Of a stretch of 10,854 nucleotides of DNA, positions 6,025 to 10,854 are shown piece by piece. Positions within the stretch are counted from its first letter, which is position 1. Each line of letters opens with the position of its first letter. The notes under the pieces were generated by a model. That model had not been told where the DNA came from. It saw nothing but the letters and a program-made list of their open reading frames with translations, and did no database searches. A program made the position numbers and the translations under genes. This DNA comes from Treponema sp. UBA1240 (lineage in GTDB: Bacteria > Spirochaetota > Spirochaetia > Treponematales > Treponemataceae), in assembly GCA_002308875.1 (NCBI GenBank), contig DBWK01000024.1, positions 9,817 through 20,670 of the forward strand, given 5' to 3'.

Positions 6025-7275
6025 TTAATCCATCTTTAGTTTTTGCATAAGGTTCACACGAAGTGTCTGACATTCCTGATTATCGAGTCCCAAATCCTTT
6101 GCCTTTGCCAAATTGGACATTGCGGCGGAATAATCGTCAAGATGAAAAAGCGACAGTGCTTTTCTATAATAGACATGCGCCTGATAGCAATTCAATCCAA
6201 GCGATTTGTCAAAGTATTCAATGGCATTCTGTTCCTCATTCAATACGCTGTACACAATTCCAATATAGTAATAGGAACGAAAATTCTTTGGATCTTGTTC
6301 AACACTGCACTTAAAGTCTTTTAAAGCAGATTCAAAATCGCTCTTTGCAAAAAACGCCATTCCCCTGTGCTTATAAATTACCGCAAGAACTATGTTGTTT
6401 GGAGCAGGTTCCGCATTGATAATTTTTGTATAGATTTCAATCGCACGGTCAAGCTGACCGCGGTTGTGCGCCTGAATTGCATCAAGAATCATGTCGTCTA
6501 TTGTTCCCTGAACATAAGGAGAAGCGGACGCGATTGTTTCTGACGGTTGTACGGATTTAATGTCGTACTTTTCTTCAACTTTTTCTTCGGATAATTTGTC
6601 TGCCATATCGTAAAAAGAGAATCGGCGCTGATCCAACTCTTTGTTGAGTTTATTCTGATAGTCGCGGATTTCTTGAAAGATTATGTCGGCAAGGCTAAGA
6701 CTCGCGTTCATCGAGGCAAGCTTGCGCTTTAACGGGAGATCAAACGGCGAAAACTCGGATTTATATACAAGTTCATGTTCTACTTCTGCCCAGGCATCCT
6801 GAAGAATTGTACGTATTTGTATTTCGCAAACCAAACCTGGCGGAAGTATGCTTTCGTTTTTCAGCTCGTCGGGTATATTTATCAAAATATGTGTGGATTC
6901 ATAACCGAATTCGCTGAACGTTCTGTCAGCACCTTTCCGTTCTATTTCAACAATGTCAAAATTTTCTACAATCTGCTTTTCAACAACCGCTAAATCTTCC
7001 AAAAATGCACATATAATACGAATACCTATCATATCGGTGAGAACAGGCAAATCCTGTTTTCCGAGAGAAGTCGGTTTTATTCTGAGCAATTTACGGTAAT
7101 AACTGTTAAATCCTTTTACCCTGGACTTAAAACTGGGGGCAGAATTAACTTTCAGCATAGTCTTGAGCCTGTTTTCAATTTTGGAAACAGTATCTAAAAG
7201 TTCCGGTTTGTACCGTTCATAAGCTTGAGAAAGTTCTTCTTTATTAGGAATTAAAAAATCTTGCTGTGAAGCCAT
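6025..7275 (-). CDS. RelA/SpoT-type nucleotide pyrophosphotransferase domain fused to TPR repeats
   Basis: A 416-residue cytosolic protein. Residues about 25-215 form a RelA/SpoT synthetase domain, which moves pyrophosphate from ATP to the 3' hydroxyl of a nucleotide (GTP/GDP in alarmone synthetases, tRNA in some toxic relatives). Seen: R52, K54 and S58 in FKSRVKGFNSYYRK; D81 in DMIGIRI (Mg ligand position); Y125 in FGYESTH (base-stacking Tyr position); E151, Q153 and R155 in CEIQIRT; then DAWAEVEHELVYK. There is no HD hydrolase domain, ACT or TGS domain, so it resembles a small alarmone synthetase. The G-loop has ADRTFSEFGYESTH instead of KDYI..PK..GYRSLH. Residues about 262-412 hold four TPR-like units. 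An inverted repeat covers the ATG and no Shine-Dalgarno is seen. Substrate is unproven. Confidence 0.85.
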   Translation of the reverse strand: MASQQDFLIPNKEELSQAYERYKPELLDTVSKIENRLKTMLKVNSAPSFKSRVKGFNSYYRKLLRIKPTSLGKQDLPVLTDMIGIRIICAFLEDLAVVEKQIVENFDIVEIERKGADRTFSEFGYESTHILINIPDELKNESILPPGLVCEIQIRTILQDAWAEVEHELVYKSEFSPFDLPLKRKLASMNASLSLADIIFQEIRDYQNKLNKELDQRRFSFYDMADKLSEEKVEEKYDIKSVQPSETIASASPYVQGTIDDMILDAIQAHNRGQLDRAIEIYTKIINAEPAPNNIVLAVIYKHRGMAFFAKSDFESALKDFKCSVEQDPKNFRSYYYIGIVYSVLNEEQNAIEYFDKSLGLNCYQAHVYYRKALSLFHLDDYSAAMSNLAKAKDLGLDNQECQTLRVNLMQKLKMD

Positions 7276-7289
7276 GTACTAAATGTACA
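7275..7289. repeat. Inverted repeat over the start of the synthetase-TPR gene
   Basis: A perfect dyad TGTAC-N5-GTACA whose left edge shares the first base of the minus-strand ATG (7275-7273) and which also covers the candidate -10 (TACATT). It could be an operator, or in RNA a small hairpin near the start. Five-base arms can occur by chance. Confidence 0.35.
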
Positions 7290-7310
7290 ATGTTTTTTTT
7301 CAAAAAGCAA
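7282..7310 (-). promoter_or_regulatory. Weak candidate promoter for the synthetase-TPR gene
   Basis: TTGCTT (7310-7305), 17 bases, TACATT (7287-7282), ending six bases before the ATG. Matches to sigma-70 hexamers are only 3/6 and 4/6; listed because the geometry repeats that of pth and the bactofilin gene. Confidence 0.2.
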
Positions 7311-7332
7311 ATATTTGTTTTGTTTCAACTTT

Positions 7333-8184
7333 TTAACGAACTTCAAATGAATATGAAATACTCTTTTCATTGTTGTTCATATCATAAAACTTAATCATTA
7401 CGATTGTTTTGCCTTTGTTCAGTATTACGGAAGAAATAAGCTGCCTGTTATTGCCGGGAAAAATCTCGTCAAAAATGTAATCATTTTTTCCGTTAAGCGA
7501 AAGCCTCTTTTCTTTTATTTTGAGCATATTATACGTAATGTTTTCAACTTCCTTGCCGTTTACAAATACAACTATTTTGAACGGCATACAGTTTTCATTC
7601 TTATCAAAATATAAATAATACATATCCGATGGTAAAAACTTTACCGTGGAAAGATTATATACAGTACCTGTTTTTTTTACTGCCGTGACATTGCCGATTA
7701 CAGGCAGCTGAACACTTTCCGGCTTTGAAAAAAGAATAAAAGGATTTATGACAGTTTTTGAAATAATATCCGCCACCTGAAATTCCAAACCTGAATTTGC
7801 ACCTTTCCAGCCGCTGTTTCCGCTTTTACCGATGATTTCATCTTCCGAAACACCAGTCTGATAAGATTTTACAAAGATTGTGTCCAAATTACCGTATATG
7901 TTCATCAGATTTTCTTCATTAATTACAATAACTGTATTTCCGAGCGGAGAATCAAACTGGCTAAGATTTTTTGATTTGCTGGAAATAAAGATTATTTCGC
8001 CTGAATCCACTGTTTTTACGTTTTCCTGATGTGAATATACCACGCCAGCCGAAAGAACTGAACCTCTTGAACCGGCAAACTGAGTATTAAACGCCGACAT
8101 ATCAAAAGAGGTCTGAGGCCAGTCTACAGCATATACAGATAAAATCACAAGTTCCAACAAAACGCACAGAATGTTTTTTTTCAC
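7333..8184 (-). CDS. Exported M23/LytM-like protein without zinc ligands
   Basis: A 283-residue protein with a signal peptide (KK, hydrophobic residues 4-18, likely cleavage after A19 in VYA-VDW). Residues about 36-150 follow the LytM/M23 endopeptidase fold: SGEIIFIS, GNTVIVINEENLMNIYGNL, IIGKSGNSGWKGANSGLEFQV. The metal sites are gone: the usual YAHL is YGNL (N99), the usual HLHFE is GLEFQ (G132, E134, Q136), and no HxxxD precedes the first strand. It should therefore not cut peptidoglycan; inactive LytM domains elsewhere (EnvC, NlpD) activate amidases. Residues 160-283 form a beta-rich C-terminal domain I do not recognise. The start is GTG at 8184-8182, preceded by AAGGAAG that overlaps the stop of the upstream gene, so the pair is coupled. 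It precedes the synthetase gene by 57 bases. Confidence 0.8.
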   Translation of the reverse strand: MKKNILCVLLELVILSVYAVDWPQTSFDMSAFNTQFAGSRGSVLSAGVVYSHQENVKTVDSGEIIFISSKSKNLSQFDSPLGNTVIVINEENLMNIYGNLDTIFVKSYQTGVSEDEIIGKSGNSGWKGANSGLEFQVADIISKTVINPFILFSKPESVQLPVIGNVTAVKKTGTVYNLSTVKFLPSDMYYLYFDKNENCMPFKIVVFVNGKEVENITYNMLKIKEKRLSLNGKNDYIFDEIFPGNNRQLISSVILNKGKTIVMIKFYDMNNNEKSISYSFEVR

Positions 8185-8189
8185 GGCTA

Positions 8190-8196
8190 CTTCCTT
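8190..8196 (-). promoter_or_regulatory. Ribosome binding site deciding the GTG start of the LytM-like gene
   Basis: AAGGAAG on the minus strand overlaps the TAA stop of the preceding gene (8197-8195) and lies five bases before the GTG. It supports GTG as the true start and links translation of the two envelope genes. Confidence 0.75.
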
Positions 8197-9274
8197 ATTT
8201 GTACGTTATTTTTATTTTTGATACAGTATTGTCTTTTCCGAGAAAAAATCCGTTTTCTGTTGCTTTTAAAAAAGCGCTTTCAGCGGTAAAAGGCAGAGTA
8301 CCTATAAGTTTGTACGCATTTTCAAACAGATAAACTTTCCAATTATTATCGTTTTCCGCAAGAACAAGAGATAATCCCAAATCTTCAAGTTCTTCAACCT
8401 GAATAATCTGTTCGGTCATCGGAACAATATTCAGTTTGAAATTACTGCAATTCATAATTCCTAGTCCGGTTTTGCATTGAAAATAAACGGAATCCGCAAG
8501 TTTACCAAAATGAACGAAAATTGGTTGCCGTAAATTTCCGTCTAAGTATTCATGAAATACTATTTTCTGCTGATCATCTGTGTAGGACACGAGGACAAAA
8601 CGCTGCCGGTTTATGCCCGAAACGCTGGCAATCATTTTTTTGTCACTGTCAATATCAACACCCAAAATAACTTCTCGATCGCTTCCTTTTGGGTAAAATG
8701 AAAATTTTTGTTTTCCGTATGAATCAAGACAAACTATTTCTCCATCAGCAAAACCGATGACACTTTCTGTTTTTGAACTGTTATATGCAGTTATAGGAGC
8801 ATAGCCTTCATAAATCCATTTTTCTCTTCCGGTTAAATAGAATTCCTTAAGTGCGTTTCCATTCGGCAAAAAAACAAAAAGCCTGTCGTTCTGAAAAAAC
8901 GGAAAGCCCGTTGTATTTAAAACGGCTTGTTCAGTACCGTCAACCGTTTTAACAGTAATTGCATCTGCATCATTTTCATAAAAAGTCCACATAGAATCGG
9001 TAAGTGTTGCTTTGTACGGATATTTTGAGACAAAAACCGGTTCAGCGTCTTCCGTCAAATAACCGGCATAATCTGAAAGGCGGAAGCAAAACACGCTTTT
9101 TTCGCCAGCAGGACTTAAGAAAAACTGTTCATCAGCAAGTTCCGACAAAACCAGTGTTTTTTCGGGCTCAAAACATAATTCTTTTCTAAGCGGTTTTATT
9201 GCAAGAAACAAATATAATAAAACAATGAGAAATCCAAAAATAATGTATAAATTTATTTTTTTACCTTCTTTCAT
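8195..9274 (-). CDS. Unknown membrane-anchored, probably beta-propeller-like protein
   Basis: I do not recognise a named family. The 359-residue protein begins MKEGKK, then one hydrophobic segment at about residues 8-26 (LYIIFGFLIVLLYLFLAI) without a clear cleavage site, followed by positive residues KPLRK; this reads as a single-pass anchor with the remainder probably outside the inner membrane. The rest is rich in short beta-strands of the type DGEIVCLDSYGKQKFSFYP and NDRLFVFLPNGNALKEFYL, like PQQ or WD-type propeller blades, but without a firm repeat signature. No catalytic motif is seen. It is the first gene of the minus-strand run, diverging from cdd, and its stop overlaps the ribosome site of the LytM-like gene, so the two are likely partners at the envelope. 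The ATG lacks a Shine-Dalgarno. Confidence 0.7.
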   Translation of the reverse strand: MKEGKKINLYIIFGFLIVLLYLFLAIKPLRKELCFEPEKTLVLSELADEQFFLSPAGEKSVFCFRLSDYAGYLTEDAEPVFVSKYPYKATLTDSMWTFYENDADAITVKTVDGTEQAVLNTTGFPFFQNDRLFVFLPNGNALKEFYLTGREKWIYEGYAPITAYNSSKTESVIGFADGEIVCLDSYGKQKFSFYPKGSDREVILGVDIDSDKKMIASVSGINRQRFVLVSYTDDQQKIVFHEYLDGNLRQPIFVHFGKLADSVYFQCKTGLGIMNCSNFKLNIVPMTEQIIQVEELEDLGLSLVLAENDNNWKVYLFENAYKLIGTLPFTAESAFLKATENGFFLGKDNTVSKIKITYK

Positions 9275-9281
9275 ACTATTT

Positions 9282-9302
9282 TATGGTATAATATCAACCA
9301 TA
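9282..9302. repeat. Inverted repeat in the divergent promoter region
   Basis: TATGGT-N9-ACCATA, a perfect 6-base dyad spanning 21 bases, covers the plus-strand -10 of cdd (9287-9292) and the candidate minus-strand -10. Size and placement suit a dimeric repressor site. No regulator is identified. Confidence 0.35.
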
Positions 9303-9311
9303 TTAGGTCAA
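9283..9311 (-). promoter_or_regulatory. Candidate promoter for the leftward gene run
   Basis: TTGACC (9311-9306, 5/6), 17-base spacer, TACCAT (9288-9283, 4/6). Transcription would start about two bases before the ATG at 9274. It overlaps the divergent cdd promoter. Confidence 0.35.
9284..9292 (+). promoter_or_regulatory. Extended -10 promoter of cdd
   Basis: TGGTATAAT is a perfect sigma-70 -10 (9287-9292) with an upstream TG extension, which often dispenses with a -35; none is visible at the proper distance. It predicts a start near 9299 and a leader of about 64 bases with no strong structure. Confidence 0.6.
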
Positions 9312-9362
9312 TGACAGATTTAAAATAAACTGAAGTAAACCCAAACAGACAGGAGAAAACTA

Positions 9363-9767
9363 ATGGATATTAACTTGAAAGAATTATATGAATGCGCTTT
9401 AAAAGCATCAAAAAACTCTTATTCGCTATATTCTAAGTTTCCGGTAGGAGCAGCAGTATTGTTGCCTGACGGAAAAATCATTTCCGGTGCCAACATAGAA
9501 AACCGTTCTTACGGTCTTTCAAACTGTGCGGAACGAAGCGCAATCTTTACTGCAGCTAGTGCCGGGTACAGAAAACTTTTGGCAATTGCAATCGCAACGC
9601 CCGCATCCGATTATCCTGTAGGACCATGCGGCGCATGCCGTCAGGTTATTTCAGAATTTGCGGGAAAAGATGCTCCTGTTGTGTTCGGTAACACTTGGGA
9701 AAACCGTGTTGAAACAACAGTTGAAGGAGTATATCCTTACGATTCTTTACACGAACTTGCAAAGTAG
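9363..9767 (+). CDS. cdd: Cytidine deaminase
   Basis: Deaminates cytidine and deoxycytidine to uridine and deoxyuridine in cytosolic pyrimidine salvage. The 134-residue length is that of the small homotetrameric class. Zinc and catalytic residues are all visible: C55, A56, E57 in NCAERSAIF (zinc ligand and proton shuttle) and C89, C92 in GPCGACRQ. FPVGAAV (26-32) and GANIENRSYG (42-51) form the usual substrate-binding segments. AGGAG at 9351-9355 lies seven bases before the ATG. It has its own extended -10 promoter, diverging from the leftward run, and is followed after 75 bases by the HTH-EIIA gene. No terminator-like hairpin is seen between the two, so they may be partly cotranscribed, although the second has its own promoter. 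Confidence 0.95.
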   Translation: MDINLKELYECALKASKNSYSLYSKFPVGAAVLLPDGKIISGANIENRSYGLSNCAERSAIFTAASAGYRKLLAIAIATPASDYPVGPCGACRQVISEFAGKDAPVVFGNTWENRVETTVEGVYPYDSLHELAK

Positions 9768-9779
9768 CATCCGCAATAC

Positions 9780-9808
9780 TTGACATAAAACAGTAATAAA
9801 TGCAAAAT
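9780..9808 (+). promoter_or_regulatory. Promoter of the HTH-EIIA gene
   Basis: A perfect TTGACA (9780-9785), 17-base spacer and CAAAAT (9803-9808, 4/6 to TATAAT). Transcription would begin near 9815. It lies just after the cdd stop, so the regulator can be expressed separately from cdd. Confidence 0.5.
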
Positions 9809-9830
9809 ATTCTTAATTACAAAACATAAA

Positions 9831-9836
9831 AGGGAG
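9831..9836 (+). promoter_or_regulatory. Ribosome binding site supporting the GTG start of the HTH-EIIA gene
   Basis: AGGGAG six bases before GTG at 9843. No ATG in frame is near, and the HTH begins within ten residues, so GTG is the start. Confidence 0.75.
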
Positions 9837-9842
9837 ATTCTC

Positions 9843-10499
9843 GTGGAAGACGATATCCTTACAATAGAAGAAGTAGCAAGATACCTCAGAGTTTCAGAAA
9901 GAACCGTTTATGATTGGGCTCAGAAAGGCGAGATTCCGTCAGGAAAAATTGGTACTGTATGGCGCTTTAAAAAATCTGAGATTGAAAAATGGGTAAACGA
10001 CCGTTTATCCTCATCCGAAAAACCGGCATTGCAAAATCAGCAAATTCAGGTAAAAAACATTCTTTCTCCTGACAGAATTGTGTTTTTAAATCATTCAACA
10101 AAGCATGATGCACTGCTCGCACTGGCTGATGTTTTAAGCACAGCACCGCAGATTAAGGCTACACAGGAATTATCCGTTGAAATTTTAAAACGTGAAGAGC
10201 TTATGTCAACCGCAATAGGAAGAGGAATCGCAATTCCTCACGTCCGCCTTTCTTCCGTTACAGATCTTGTTATGGCAGTTGGAATCAGCAAAGTTGACAT
10301 TATAGACTTTCAAACTTTTGATGATACACCCGTACGTCTGCTTTTCATGATTGCGGCAGCATACAACCAGCATACATATTATCTGCAAACTTTGTCTTAT
10401 TTCAGTAACCGTCTTAAAAATCAGGAATTGCGTGACGCACTTCTGGAAGTGGAAAACCCGATGGATGCATACAAACTTCTGACAGAAGACAACAACTAA
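9843..10499 (+). CDS. Excisionase-type HTH fused to PTS EIIA (PtsN-like) domain
   Basis: A 218-residue two-domain protein. Residues 4-53 are a MerR/excisionase-type winged helix (LTIEEVARYLRVSERTVYDW, then GTVWRFKKSEIEKW), the small DNA-binding module that reads a target site. After a linker (about 54-68), residues 70-215 form a fructose/nitrogen-class EIIA domain with the phosphorylatable histidine H133 in GRGIAIPHVR. EIIA domains accept phosphate from HPr; no EIIB or EIIC is nearby, so this should be a regulator rather than a sugar carrier. Similar fusions are, to my knowledge, known in spirochaetes, where the PTS is reduced to regulatory parts. The inference is that phosphorylation at H133 alters DNA binding and links carbon or energy state to transcription. 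Start is GTG with AGGGAG. It lies between cdd and the converging gapA. Confidence 0.88.
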   Translation: MEDDILTIEEVARYLRVSERTVYDWAQKGEIPSGKIGTVWRFKKSEIEKWVNDRLSSSEKPALQNQQIQVKNILSPDRIVFLNHSTKHDALLALADVLSTAPQIKATQELSVEILKREELMSTAIGRGIAIPHVRLSSVTDLVMAVGISKVDIIDFQTFDDTPVRLLFMIAAAYNQHTYYLQTLSYFSNRLKNQELRDALLEVENPMDAYKLLTEDNN

Positions 10500-10556
10500 T
10501 CATATCCATCAAATAAACAGATTACAGGGTCAAACCCGACAATAGCACAGATACTT
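10500..10556. other. Spacer after the HTH-EIIA gene with a tiny hairpin
   Basis: Between the stop and the terminator lies A/C-rich sequence with one small dyad, GGGT-CAA-ACCC at 10527-10537. I see no open frame, promoter or known RNA motif here; the dyad is too short to name. Confidence 0.2.
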
Positions 10557-10590
10557 AAAAAGGACTGTATTATGCAGTCCTTTTTTGTTT
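10557..10590 (+). terminator. Intrinsic terminator of the HTH-EIIA gene
   Basis: Stem of 11 pairs, left arm AAAAAGGACTG (10557-10567), seven-base loop, right arm CAGTCCTTTTT (10575-10585), running into TTTTTTG and further T residues. The G/C pairs near the loop and the T-run make it convincing. The A-rich left arm means it could also work leftward. Confidence 0.85.
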
Positions 10591-10610
10591 TTAAAACCAA
10601 TAACAGGCAC

Positions 10611-10639
10611 AAAAAAAGCCGGAATTTACTCCGGCTTTT
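10611..10639 (-). terminator. Intrinsic terminator of gapA (bidirectional form)
   Basis: AAAAGCCGGA (10614-10623), six-base loop, TCCGGCTTTT (10630-10639). On the minus strand the stem is followed by seven T residues (10617-10611), so it chiefly ends gapA transcription, 24 bases beyond the gapA stop. It also has four T residues on the plus strand as a back-up for the opposite gene. Confidence 0.85.
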
Positions 10640-10662
10640 CAACTCAGACTAACTATCTATAA

Positions 10663-10854
10663 TTAGCAGTTTTCAGAGAAGTACTTAATTGTGCGTACCA
10701 TCTGTGATGTGTATGAGTTTTCGTTATCATACCAGGAAACAACCTGTACCTGGAATGTGTTGTCATCAATCTTTGAAACCATTGTCTGTGTAGCGTCAAA
10801 GAGAGAACCGAACTTCATACCGATAACATCTGAAGAAACGATTTCATCTTCGTT
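10663..10854 (-). CDS. gapA: Glyceraldehyde-3-phosphate dehydrogenase, C-terminal part (cut by window edge)
   Basis: The last 63 residues of a phosphorylating GAPDH of glycolysis, too short to appear as a full gene; the rest lies beyond the window. Read on the minus strand it starts NEDEIVSSDVIGMKFGS, continues with LFDATQTMVSKID and VVSWYDNENSYTSQMV, and ends RTIKYFSENC before TAA (10665-10663). These match the conserved GAPDH C-terminal pattern: VSSDF.G...S..FDA, then SWYDNE.GY. In most GAPDHs the motif reads WYDNEYGYS; here it is WYDNENSYT, a minor change in the cofactor-end segment. The NAD site and catalytic cysteine are outside the window. A strong terminator follows, and the gene converges with the HTH-EIIA regulator. 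The link between a PTS-type regulator and a glycolytic neighbour is suggestive only. Confidence 0.93.
   Translation of the reverse strand, partial: NEDEIVSSDVIGMKFGSLFDATQTMVSKIDDNTFQVQVVSWYDNENSYTSQMVRTIKYFSENC

Noticed and set aside
6025..7275. Toxin-antitoxin reading of the synthetase-TPR gene
   Set aside because: No small antitoxin gene lies beside it; neighbours are pth (72-base gap) and the LytM-like gene (57-base gap), and the TPR part does not resemble known antitoxin domains of this class.
9768..9842. Possible riboswitch or attenuator between cdd and the HTH-EIIA gene
   Set aside because: Only 75 bases, A-rich, with no pairing beyond a few bases; a simple promoter plus ribosome site explains it.

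Overview
The window is a gene-dense, roughly 38-40% GC piece of a spirochaete chromosome, most likely a Treponema or close relative. The clues are a treponeme-like FlgK N-terminus next to a FlgN-like chaperone, an excisionase-type HTH fused to a PTS EIIA domain (typical of a regulatory, non-transporting PTS), a bactofilin, and a tightly packed run of housekeeping genes. I see no mobile element, tRNA, rRNA, CRISPR array or obvious recently transferred segment. No gene-free stretch exceeds about 165 bases.

Layout. From 9274 down to base 1, eleven genes run without interruption on the minus strand. In transcription order they are: an unknown membrane-anchored protein; a degenerate LytM/M23 envelope protein; a RelA/SpoT-type synthetase domain fused to TPRs; peptidyl-tRNA hydrolase (pth); mazG (8-base overlap with pth); a bactofilin; an exported TPR protein; the tRNA methylthiotransferase mtaB; an adenosine deaminase family enzyme; a FlgN-like chaperone; and the start of flgK. 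On the plus strand, diverging from 9274, lie cytidine deaminase (cdd) and the HTH-EIIA regulator. The minus-strand C-terminus of gapA closes the window, separated from the regulator by two convergent hairpin terminators.

How the parts may work together. Three themes recur: nucleotide metabolism and signalling (SAS-like synthetase, MazG, adenosine and cytidine deaminases), translation quality control and tRNA modification (Pth, MtaB), and envelope/cytoskeleton/motility (unknown anchored protein, dead LytM, bactofilin, TPR, FlgN, FlgK). The flagellar pair appears to be split from the housekeeping run by a sigma-28-like promoter (TAAGGTTT-N11-TCCGAAAA) just upstream of flgN.

Most worth a second look: the alarmone-synthetase/TPR fusion with a non-canonical G-loop and an inverted repeat over its start codon; the M23-like protein lacking its zinc ligands; a recurring promoter geometry that puts predicted transcription starts on or next to the ATG of several genes lacking a Shine-Dalgarno; and the divergent cdd promoter region with a dyad over its -10. 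No wholly new system is proven by the sequence alone.
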